Origin: Flavobacterium sp. MDT1-60
Lineage (GTDB): Bacteria > Bacteroidota > Bacteroidia > Flavobacteriales > Flavobacteriaceae
Direction: 5' to 3'
NCBI RefSeq assembly: GCF_014844035.1
Contig: NZ_CP062159.1
Location: forward strand, 3,968,001-4,032,000
DNA length: 64,000 bases
Notes under the pieces: model-generated
The model's database searches: none
What the model saw: the letters and a program-made list of their open reading frames with translations, nothing else
Told to the model about the DNA's origin: nothing
Program-made: the position numbers and the translations under genes
In this document: positions 7,682-14,892 of the stretch, one piece after another
Numbering within the stretch: the first letter of the stretch is position 1
Layout: every line of letters starts with the position of its first letter

Positions 7682-7709
7682 TGTAGAGGCGCACAGCAGT
7701 GCGTCTACA
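7682..7709. repeat. Short GC-rich palindrome (REP-like)
   Basis: TGTAGA..CGCAC (7682-7694) pairs with GTGCGTCTACA (7699-7709) across a CAGC-type loop, with a GG bulge. It is clearly more GC-rich than the flanks. The motif resembles dispersed REP-like palindromes found in many bacterial genomes; no transposase is nearby. Confidence 0.6.
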
Positions 7710-7746
7710 CAAAGTATATCAACAAAAAAGATCAAATCATAAATGC

Positions 7747-7783
7747 AAAAAGGGATGAAACAAAGTATGTTTCATCCCTTTTT
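7747..7783. terminator. Bidirectional Rho-independent terminator
   Basis: A 15-bp perfect stem (AAAAAGGGATGAAAC / GTTTCATCCCTTTTT) with a 7-nt loop is followed by further T residues. It lies between the convergent OYE gene and acyltransferase gene and can serve both. Confidence 0.9.
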
Positions 7784-7851
7784 TTGAATAGCTAATAACT
7801 AACAAAATTAGAAATTCAATATTTTTTAATTAGGTTCAGAGTTGCAAAGGC

Positions 7852-7865
7852 TCAGAGGGACAAAG
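7852..7865. repeat. Word repeat TCAGAGGGACAAAG (copy 2)
   Basis: This is the second copy of the 14-mer seen at 7622-7635. Just downstream, CCTTTGAACCTTTG (7871-7884) can pair with the CAAAGGCTCAG word on its left, so the copy forms part of a larger imperfect hairpin at the 3' end of the acyltransferase gene. Confidence 0.65.
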
Positions 7866-7887
7866 TTTTTCCTTTGAACCTTTGTAG

Positions 7888-9027
7888 CTATGCCACTTTG
7901 CTCCTTCTCTGAAATTTCTTTTGAAGCCAATTTCTAACAGGCTCATCGTATAATTTCAAACATAAATACGCAATAACAATACTGGTAATTAAAACGCCAA
8001 TTCCTACCATATATCCATCTTCTAATGCTACTTTATTATCAACCACCCAGGCAAAATACCAATAAATTAGCGGATAATGTGTGATATAAATTGGATAAGA
8101 TATATCACCTAAAAGTTTGCATATTTTAGCAGAGAAAGCACTTTTAATTTCACCTCCCGCACCAATAGCAACAATTAGAGGAAATACTAAAATAATACAG
8201 AAAGATTCATACAAACCATTCATCCATAAGCTATTTTCATCTCCGATTCTTGGTATAATAAGAACTGCAGAAATCAGTAAACTGCAAACCCAGAAAGCAC
8301 CTTTTATGTGGATTAATTTACCTAAACGACAAAGTAAAACACCTGCAAAAAACGGATATAACAAACGTGTAAAACCAACATTCATTTGTTCTAAATTCAA
8401 AGACCATCCGCCAATCACATCTCCTTTTGGTCCGAAAACAGTATAATTAATCAGCATTCCGGCGAATATCAATACAAAAATGGTCATGACTTTATTGGAG
8501 AATTTACGAAATAAAACAGCATATAAAATATTGGCTATATATTCAAAGAAAAGCGACCATGCCGGCCCGTCAAGCGGATGCATTTCGCCCCATCCCCTGA
8601 TTTCCATTGAGGGTGGAATTGGCAATAATGTAAAACCGATAACCATGGTTAAAATTACTTTCCACACTTCCATACCAGCGATTTGAGGAAACAAAATATC
8701 CGAAGCCTGAAAATAATAGAATATGGCGCCAATTATCATTCCCATAATGACCATGGGCTGAAGGCGAATTAAGCGTCGTTTGTAAAATTCCCATTGTGTC
8801 ATTTTTGCCCAGCGATCGTCATAAGCATAGGCTACCACAAATCCGGACAAAAGAAAAAAGAAATCAACGGCTAAATAACCATGGTTTATTATTTGTTTAA
8901 ATCGGCTTCCTCCGTTATGCGCTTCAAAAATATGAAATGCAACAACTAAAATAGCGGCTACTCCACGTAAGCCATCCAGAATTTCGTAATGTTTTTTTGG
9001 TTTAAAATCAGTAGAAATTGAACTCAT
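7888..9027 (-). CDS. Acyltransferase family 3 membrane protein
   Basis: This 379-residue protein has about ten membrane segments. It begins with the family signature LDGLRGVAAILVVAFHIFE and has GPAWSLFFEYIANILYA in the middle, as in OafA/NodX-type acyltransferases. These inner-membrane enzymes transfer acetyl or other acyl groups onto sugars of surface glycans or other exported molecules. No glycan synthesis genes adjoin it, so the acceptor is unknown. It appears to be a single-gene unit flanked by palindromic repeats. Confidence 0.9.
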   Translation of the reverse strand: MSSISTDFKPKKHYEILDGLRGVAAILVVAFHIFEAHNGGSRFKQIINHGYLAVDFFFLLSGFVVAYAYDDRWAKMTQWEFYKRRLIRLQPMVIMGMIIGAIFYYFQASDILFPQIAGMEVWKVILTMVIGFTLLPIPPSMEIRGWGEMHPLDGPAWSLFFEYIANILYAVLFRKFSNKVMTIFVLIFAGMLINYTVFGPKGDVIGGWSLNLEQMNVGFTRLLYPFFAGVLLCRLGKLIHIKGAFWVCSLLISAVLIIPRIGDENSLWMNGLYESFCIILVFPLIVAIGAGGEIKSAFSAKICKLLGDISYPIYITHYPLIYWYFAWVVDNKVALEDGYMVGIGVLITSIVIAYLCLKLYDEPVRNWLQKKFQRRSKVA

Positions 9028-9081
9028 AAAAAAATTGTTTTTGGTTTATTAAAGGTTAGTTAATCTTGGTTTGTGTATTTA

Positions 9082-9199
9082 ACCGCAAAGTACGCAAAGG
9101 TTTTACGCCAAGTTCGCTAAGTTTTATTCACATAGCTTTGCGAACTTAAAAAGACAACGTAAACACAACGATAAAAAAATACTTAGCGCACCTTGCGGT
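9082..9199. repeat. Nested palindromic intergenic repeat, ACCGCAAAG family (copy 2)
   Basis: The outer arms are at 9082-9099 and 9182-9199 (ACCGCAAAGTACGCAAAG against a partner with three mismatches). The inner arms are AGTTCGCTAAG near 9111-9121 and CTTTGCGAACTT near 9136-9147. The order, spacing and the ATAAAAAATACTT stretch before the right arm match the copy at 4898-5016. Confidence 0.85.
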
Positions 9200-9225
9200 A
9201 AAATTCGCAAAGCTTTACGTAAAAC

Positions 9226-9271
9226 TACATAATTATCTAATTTTCTAATTATCTCAATTATCTAATTATCT
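9226..9271. repeat. Tandem word repeat (AATTATCT)
   Basis: Five imperfect copies of TAATTATCT/TAATTTTCT follow each other directly after the palindromic repeat, up to the stop codon of the DUF1349 gene. It is non-coding and of unknown role. Confidence 0.7.
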
Positions 9272-9920
9272 ATTCCTGGTGATTCTTAAGCCATTCTAAT
9301 CTTCGTTGATCCGGTAAATGTGTTACTTTAAAATTTTCGAATTTAGCTTCGAAACCTTTTCCGTATGGTGATGCGGCCATTAAACCAACCATTACGGGTG
9401 TATTATCTTGTAACGGCGCATTTCTTGTCATAATATAATTTTTATCATCGTAAGAGAAAAACACTTCAACAGCATCTAATCTTCTCACAACTTTGATCCA
9501 TACAAATGGCGGTGCTTTATCCAGCGTTGTTACACTCCAATCACTTTTATCATGCGTTACAACCGTGCTTATATTGAACTTTCCGTCAACAAATTCAACT
9601 CCGGTTTTAATGTAGTTTTTTTCATCAATACGAATCATTAATCCCATTTGGTCAAAACGGGCGATATAATTCCCTGTTATTTTTACTTTGGCCTCAAATT
9701 CTCCGCCGTAAGTGGCGTAATAAAAAGGCGCATCATCAACAGTAAATCCGTAATGCGAAATACGCCAATAATCACTGCTCGCGGTTACATTCATAATCAA
9801 AGCATTGTTTTTAATTTCCCATTTTTCAGGTTCATTAAACCATTGCATTTTGTTCAGGCTTTGTGCCGAAAGATTTTGTGCTACAAATAAAGCGATAACA
9901 CCAAGTAGAATATTTTTCAT
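9270..9920 (-). CDS. Exported DUF1349 (concanavalin-like) protein
   Basis: This 216-residue protein begins with a signal peptide (MKNILLGVIALFVAQNLSAQ). The rest matches the DUF1349 beta-sandwich family: it has WFNEPEKWEI at the start, FEAKVKITGNY, the core QMGLMIRIDEKNYIKTGVEF, and AASPYGKGFEAKFENF at the end. The fold resembles concanavalin-type carbohydrate-binding lectins, and members often lie near glycosidases. Here a GH3 beta-glucosidase follows on the same strand about 200 bp upstream. A role in binding glycans is plausible but unproven. Confidence 0.85.
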   Translation of the reverse strand: MKNILLGVIALFVAQNLSAQSLNKMQWFNEPEKWEIKNNALIMNVTASSDYWRISHYGFTVDDAPFYYATYGGEFEAKVKITGNYIARFDQMGLMIRIDEKNYIKTGVEFVDGKFNISTVVTHDKSDWSVTTLDKAPPFVWIKVVRRLDAVEVFFSYDDKNYIMTRNAPLQDNTPVMVGLMAASPYGKGFEAKFENFKVTHLPDQRRLEWLKNHQE

Positions 9921-10065
9921 GTCATTTGTTTTTTATTAAACCTTTAAGATATTAAGAAAATAAAGTATAACTGTGCTAGAGTTTCAAAAATACATTAAGG
10001 CATTAAGTTTAACGATTTTCAAACCTTTAACATCTAATATTTTACATCTAATTTATTGAAAAAGC

Positions 10066-10095
10066 AAAGCTGCAACTTTTTACCATTGCAGCTTT
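10066..10095 (-). terminator. Terminator of GH3 gene
   Basis: On the minus strand a perfect 10-bp stem (AAAGCTGCAA / TTGCAGCTTT) with a 10-nt loop is followed by GCTTTTT. It lies 30 bp after the stop of the GH3 gene that ends at 10126. Confidence 0.85.
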
Positions 10096-10125
10096 ACAAC
10101 CAACCAATTTAGAAAATTAATGAAA

Positions 10126-12342
10126 TTATTGAAGTGAAAAACTCACTTTAGATTTTATATCTGTAGATGATGCACCAATTATCGCTTCAAAAGCTCCTGG
10201 TTCAGCAACCCAGTCGTGTTTTTTATCGTCGAAGAAACTCAACGCCGTTTTGTCAACCGTAAAAGTTACTGTTTTCTCTTCTCCTGCTTTTAGTGAAACT
10301 TTCTCAAAACCTTTTAATTCTTTAATTGGACGAACCAATGAAGATTTTAAATCACTGATATAAAGCTGAACTACCTCAGAACCTTCTCTGCTTCCTGTAT
10401 TTTTTACTTTTACAGAAAATGTAATCTCATCTCCAGTCGACATTTGTTTTTTGTCTGCTGTTACTTTTCCGTATTCAAAAGTGGTGTAGCTTAAACCGTG
10501 TCCGAAAGCGAATAATGGTTTTACTTTTTGCTTGTCAGCCCAACGATAACCTACAAAAATGCTTTCTTTATAAGTAACTTCATCTCCTCCAGGAAAATCT
10601 CCTAAAGCGTGTGCTCCGTTATCAGTTAATTTTACAGGGAAAGTAAAAGTCAGTTTTCCGGAAGGATTTACATCTCCTACTAAAACTGCAGCCAGAGCAG
10701 TTCCTGCTTCTGTACCTAAAAACCATCCTTGCACAATTCCCGGAACTTCCTTTACCCACGGCATTGCCACAGCATTTCCTGAAATATTTACATAAACCAG
10801 GTTTTTATTTACTTTAACTAACTCAGATATTAATTTATCCTGACCGTATGAAAGTTCTAGTCCTTTACGATCATGCCCTTCATCATCCTGATTTGGACTT
10901 TTATTCAAGCCTCCAATAAACAGCACAATATCAGCATCTTTTGCTACTTTTAACGCTTCGGCGGTTAATTCCGCCGGAGAACGTTTTTCTTCTAAACTTA
11001 CTTTTGCAATAACTCCGTTATAATTACTTGTCGGATCTCCAACATAACCACGAGCATAAACGATTTCAGCCTGATTTCCAATTCTCTTTTTTAATCCTTC
11101 AAGAGGTGTAATTTCATATCTGGCTTTCAATGAAGAACTTCCACCACCAACAGTCATCATTTTGATTGCATTTTCTCCAATAACAGCAATCTTTTTTGTT
11201 TTAGAAAGATTGATTGGCAAAATGTTATTGTTATTTTGAAGCAATACAATTCCTTCTTCAGCAATTTTCAAACCTGCCTTAGTATGTTCTTCTGTACCAA
11301 AAGATCCAAAAGGTCTATTTTTATTCATAGTAGTCAGGAAAGACAAACGTAAAATACGACGTACTTTTTCGTCTAATTCTTTAGTTCCTATCTCCCCTTT
11401 TCTAATCATTTCTGAATAGGGTTTTGCCAAATAATAGTTATCATAAGCATTACTTGTTCCCCATGTGAGTCCGTTGGTCCAGGAACCGAATTCCATATCC
11501 AGACCATTATGAATCGCTTGTTTAGTATCATGAACTCCTCCCCAATCTGAGATTACAACACCTTTGAAACCCCATTCTCCACGAAGAATATCATTCAATA
11601 AAAACTCATTGTGGCAACATTGCTGTCCTTTGTATTTATTGTAAGAGCCCATAATTGCCCACGCATCACCTTCTTGCACAGCTGCTTTAAAAGCTGGAAG
11701 GTAAATTTCGTACAAGGCACGATCGTCAACGATTACGTTAACAGCATTACGATTGGTTTCCTGATTGTTTAAAGCAAAATGTTTTACACAGGCAGCAACT
11801 CCATTCGATTGAACTCCTTTAATATAAGGAACCACCATTTTTGAAGTTAAGAAAGGGTCTTCGCCCATATATTCGAAGTTACGTCCGTTTAAAGGTGTTC
11901 TATAAATGTTTACACCAGGACCTAACAATACATTTTTGTTACGATAACGCGCTTCTTCACCAATTGATTTTCCGTATAAAGAAGCTAAATCTTTGTTCCA
12001 TGTTGCAGAAAGTGCTGTTAAAGCCGGAAATGCAATACAAGAATCGTTTGTCCAGCCTGCCTGATCCCATTCATCCCACTTAACTTCGGTACGAATTCCG
12101 TGTGGCCCGTCGGTCATCCAGTTTTCGGGAATTCCGAGACGCTTCACACCTGGTGAACTGAATTTAGACTGCGCATGTATCATGGCAATTTTTTCGGCCG
12201 TTGTCATTTTCGAAAGCGCATCTTCTACACGTTCGTTAATTGGCTTTTTATCATCGAGATAAACCGGAACACTGTTTTGGGCATTCATCCCAAACGAACT
12301 CAACATAAGTATAACAAGAAGAGTTTTAACGTTTTTAAACAT
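10126..12342 (-). CDS. Exported GH3 beta-glucosidase
   Basis: This 738-residue enzyme has a signal peptide (residues 1-21, ending SFGMNAQ), the GH3 barrel with GRNFEYMGEDPFL and KHFALNNQE for substrate binding, the nucleophile motif VVISDWGG near residue 265, an alpha/beta sandwich domain, and a fibronectin III-like domain at the C-terminus (VKNTGSREGSEVVQLYI). Such enzymes remove terminal glucose or related sugars from oligosaccharides in the periplasm. A -7 element (TACTTTTG on the minus strand) is at 12391-12398. It lies downstream of a DUF6377 regulator gene on the same strand. Specificity is not readable. Confidence 0.92.
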   Translation of the reverse strand: MFKNVKTLLVILMLSSFGMNAQNSVPVYLDDKKPINERVEDALSKMTTAEKIAMIHAQSKFSSPGVKRLGIPENWMTDGPHGIRTEVKWDEWDQAGWTNDSCIAFPALTALSATWNKDLASLYGKSIGEEARYRNKNVLLGPGVNIYRTPLNGRNFEYMGEDPFLTSKMVVPYIKGVQSNGVAACVKHFALNNQETNRNAVNVIVDDRALYEIYLPAFKAAVQEGDAWAIMGSYNKYKGQQCCHNEFLLNDILRGEWGFKGVVISDWGGVHDTKQAIHNGLDMEFGSWTNGLTWGTSNAYDNYYLAKPYSEMIRKGEIGTKELDEKVRRILRLSFLTTMNKNRPFGSFGTEEHTKAGLKIAEEGIVLLQNNNNILPINLSKTKKIAVIGENAIKMMTVGGGSSSLKARYEITPLEGLKKRIGNQAEIVYARGYVGDPTSNYNGVIAKVSLEEKRSPAELTAEALKVAKDADIVLFIGGLNKSPNQDDEGHDRKGLELSYGQDKLISELVKVNKNLVYVNISGNAVAMPWVKEVPGIVQGWFLGTEAGTALAAVLVGDVNPSGKLTFTFPVKLTDNGAHALGDFPGGDEVTYKESIFVGYRWADKQKVKPLFAFGHGLSYTTFEYGKVTADKKQMSTGDEITFSVKVKNTGSREGSEVVQLYISDLKSSLVRPIKELKGFEKVSLKAGEEKTVTFTVDKTALSFFDDKKHDWVAEPGAFEAIIGASSTDIKSKVSFSLQ

Positions 12343-12390
12343 AACTATTAATTTATTAAAGCATTTAATTTACAAGTGGGGACTTTTAGT

Positions 12391-12398
12391 CAAAAGTA
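12391..12398 (-). promoter_or_regulatory. Possible -7 promoter element of GH3 gene
   Basis: On the minus strand TACTTTTG fits TAnnTTTG and lies 48 bp before the GH3 start. No convincing TTG -33 element is seen at the usual spacing, so activation by a regulator may be needed. Confidence 0.4.
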
Positions 12399-12454
12399 CC
12401 TTATAATAATATTGTAAAGCTAAAACGTTATAGTTCGTGTTAGAATTTTAAACG

Positions 12455-12465
12455 AAAAAAAGTAG
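12455..12465. repeat. AAAAAAAGTAG motif (copy 1 of 3)
   Basis: The 11-mer AAAAAAAGTAG occurs at 12455-12465, 12520-12530 and 14291-14301, that is on both sides of the DUF6377 regulator gene. The A-tract makes chance recurrence fairly likely in this AT-rich DNA, but the spacing around a regulator gene is suggestive of binding sites. Confidence 0.35.
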
Positions 12466-12548
12466 TGAAATAAAAAATTAAAATAATGATTTTCAGTTGT
12501 TTACTATTTTTTAAAAGGTAAAAAAAGTAGTAGATTTAAAATAAATCA

Positions 12549-14189
12549 TTACATTTTCAATGATATTAAACCGATTTTCATGACCATTTCTTCAAAATCA
12601 TTTCGGGAAACTGCCGCTTTATTTCGAGCTCTCGTGCGATAGTTGTAAATAGTGCTTAAAGAGTAACGCAGAAAAGCGGCAATTTTTACACTGTCTGTAA
12701 TTCCAAGTCGGATAAGTGCAAAAATGCGAAGTTCTGTATTTAGTAATTCACCTTGTTTCAAAACGATCTGTTCTTCCTTAATAAGCAAATCATTAAAGTC
12801 TTTTACAAAAGTTGGATATAAATTCAGAAAGATGATATCAAAATTCTTGTATAATTCTTCCAATTCATTATCAACCAAAGTTGTTGATTTAAGCATTCTA
12901 TAGATTTCATCAAATTGTTTCGCCGTTGCCTTTTTATTTAAGATGATACGATAGTTTTCTAACTTATTGATGTAAGCGGAACAAAGACTAAAGAAGTGCG
13001 CAATATATTCCTCTTTAATATGATTTGATTCTGATAATTGTGCATTACGTTCCTGTAATTGATTGTTGGTCTCAGTAATATCTTTGTTTAATTCGGCTAA
13101 TTTTTGACTGGTTTCATAAAGTTCTCCACGAATTCTGGATACCTTTTTCATTTGTTTGTAAACGTAAATTACCGCCACGATTAAAAATGCTGATAATAAA
13201 CTAATACATAAAAGATAAAGTTGAAGCTCTGTTTTTCTTTTTGCTTCTCTTTCTAAATAGACCGTATTTATAATCGAATAAACCTCTGACATCAAAAGCG
13301 TACGAAATTGAACATTGCAATAAAGCGCGTCTTCAATCGCTGATTGCGTCAATTTATACGCCATATCGACATCTCCAATTTCATAAAAAACCAAAGCCAG
13401 TTCCTGAAGTGAAGCGTTATCTTTATTGGCATTTTTTATATCGGCAGTGGCAGAAAGTGCATAGTATTTTTTTCGCAATTCTAATTGATGCGACCTTTCG
13501 TAAATACTACCCAAAAGATAAGTAATCATTGCATATTGCGGATTATCTTCTTTGGTATTTTCCAGTAAAACTTTTAGTTGCTTTTCAGCTGTACCCATTT
13601 TGAGATACATTCCCTGCTGAATTTTATTGATTTTGTAATTTAAAGAATTAGGATCTAATACCATCAAAAGAGAATCACGGTATTTTTGAATTTGCTGCAT
13701 GTATTGAGCACTATAACTATTAGCAGCATAATGCTCAAAAAACTCACGATACGCTACGTAATAATTGGGAAGCAATTCCTTTGACAAAGTTTTCTTGTCT
13801 ATGCTTTTTATAAGCGCTTCTGATTCTCTGTATTTTCCTGAAGAAGAATAAAGCGTAACCAATTGTATTTTTGCTAAATTCGATAAGTCTTTATTTTGAA
13901 GTTCATCAGCAATTTTTAAATTCTTTTTGATATAAAAGATAGCCGAATCTGAATTGAATTTTTGATATTCTGTATATAAGGTTTTATTGTAGTTGTACTC
14001 CTGCTCTTTGGTTAAATCGTCTGACTTAATTTTTTTGAAGTTTAAAATACGTTCCTCTTTAAGCTGAACATACCGTTGTTTGTTTTTTAAAGCATCGTTT
14101 AGCTTATCCAAAATAGTATCTGTACTATCTGATGCATGAACCGGGTTTCCTAAAAGAACCAATAAAAGAAACAGAAAATAATTTTTCAA
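12549..14189 (-). CDS. DUF6377 membrane-bound regulator (TPR sensor, HTH output)
   Basis: This 546-residue protein begins with a signal or anchor segment (residues 1-19). A TPR-like helical region of about 290 residues follows, then one membrane span (LYLLCISLLSAFLIVAVIYVY), a coiled coil rich in Leu, Asn, Gln and Glu, and a C-terminal LuxR-like helix-turn-helix (ELRIFALIRLGITDSVKIAA ... YNYRTRARN). This is the DUF6377 architecture of Bacteroidota, which is linked to control of polysaccharide use loci. The periplasmic TPR part would sense a signal and the cytoplasmic part bind DNA. Its neighbours are two GH3 enzymes. Ligand and targets are unknown. A -7 element lies at 14214-14221. Confidence 0.82.
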   Translation of the reverse strand: MKNYFLFLLLVLLGNPVHASDSTDTILDKLNDALKNKQRYVQLKEERILNFKKIKSDDLTKEQEYNYNKTLYTEYQKFNSDSAIFYIKKNLKIADELQNKDLSNLAKIQLVTLYSSSGKYRESEALIKSIDKKTLSKELLPNYYVAYREFFEHYAANSYSAQYMQQIQKYRDSLLMVLDPNSLNYKINKIQQGMYLKMGTAEKQLKVLLENTKEDNPQYAMITYLLGSIYERSHQLELRKKYYALSATADIKNANKDNASLQELALVFYEIGDVDMAYKLTQSAIEDALYCNVQFRTLLMSEVYSIINTVYLEREAKRKTELQLYLLCISLLSAFLIVAVIYVYKQMKKVSRIRGELYETSQKLAELNKDITETNNQLQERNAQLSESNHIKEEYIAHFFSLCSAYINKLENYRIILNKKATAKQFDEIYRMLKSTTLVDNELEELYKNFDIIFLNLYPTFVKDFNDLLIKEEQIVLKQGELLNTELRIFALIRLGITDSVKIAAFLRYSLSTIYNYRTRARNKAAVSRNDFEEMVMKIGLISLKM

Positions 14190-14213
14190 ACTAAATAAGA
14201 TAAATGATACCTA

Positions 14214-14221
14214 CAAATATA
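14214..14221 (-). promoter_or_regulatory. Possible -7 promoter element of DUF6377 gene
   Basis: On the minus strand TATATTTG fits TAnnTTTG, 25 bp before the start codon at 14189. The -33 TTG is not clear. Confidence 0.4.
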
Positions 14222-14399
14222 ATAAAGTGATGTAATTAATTGGATTTAATTATTAAGGCTTTCTTTTTTCAGAATCTTAAATTTCATAACAAAAAAAGTA
14301 GAAAAACTGCCTTATAAAAAATCCATTTTAAAGAAATCACCACAATGATTTTATAATTTTGTTAGAACAACATTTTCTTAATTAAAAAACTACATTACC

Positions 14400-14744
14400 A
14401 TGCCACATTTTGTTATTGATTGTTCCGAAAGCGTCATCCGATTAAAATCCGCTGAAGAAATTATGAGTCAGGTTTTTAATGCAGCTTTATCTACTGATCT
14501 TTTTATTCCTTCTGAAATTAAAGTCCGCATCAATCCATTTTCGTATTATAATAACGGAGATACTTTGGATGATTTCATTCATGTATTTGGGTATATTATG
14601 GAAGGCCGAAATACGGAGCAAAAAGCAAAATTATCAAAAGCGATTGTTACAACGTTAAACAATATCTTGCCTGAAGTACCAGTCATATCAATCAATATCA
14701 AAGATTTTGAGAAGGCCAGTTATTTTAATAAAACTATGATTTAA
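14400..14744 (+). CDS. 5-carboxymethyl-2-hydroxymuconate isomerase-like protein
   Basis: This 114-residue protein belongs to the CHMI branch of the tautomerase superfamily. It begins MPHFVIDCSE, so after removal of methionine the catalytic Pro1 is exposed. IKVRINPFSYY and the C-terminal region VISINIKDFEKASYFN also fit. CHMI isomerises a ring-fission product in homoprotocatechuate breakdown, but no such pathway genes are nearby, so the real substrate is uncertain. It is a single gene facing the second GH3 gene, and they share the terminator at 14806-14850. Confidence 0.8.
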   Translation: MPHFVIDCSESVIRLKSAEEIMSQVFNAALSTDLFIPSEIKVRINPFSYYNNGDTLDDFIHVFGYIMEGRNTEQKAKLSKAIVTTLNNILPEVPVISINIKDFEKASYFNKTMI

Positions 14745-14805
14745 ATGACCTTATTATTTAATGATATAATAAAGTCAATCGCATATATACTTTGTTATAA
14801 AAAAA

Positions 14806-14850
14806 ATAATCCCACTCGAGCATTCAATTTGAATATTCAAGTGGGATTAT
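14806..14850. terminator. Bidirectional terminator between CHMI-like gene and GH3 gene
   Basis: An 11-bp perfect stem (ATAATCCCACT / AGTGGGATTAT) with an inner palindrome TTGAATATTCAA lies between the convergent genes. A run of A on the left and AATTTT on the right supply the tails. Confidence 0.8.
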
Positions 14851-14892
14851 AATTTTAAAAACAAGTTTTAACCAACAAAATTTGTTTTTCAA

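Noticed and set aside
9652..9890. 80-codon plus-strand frame opposite the DUF1349 gene
   Set aside because: It is antisense to a gene with a signal peptide and a recognised domain, and has no features of its own.
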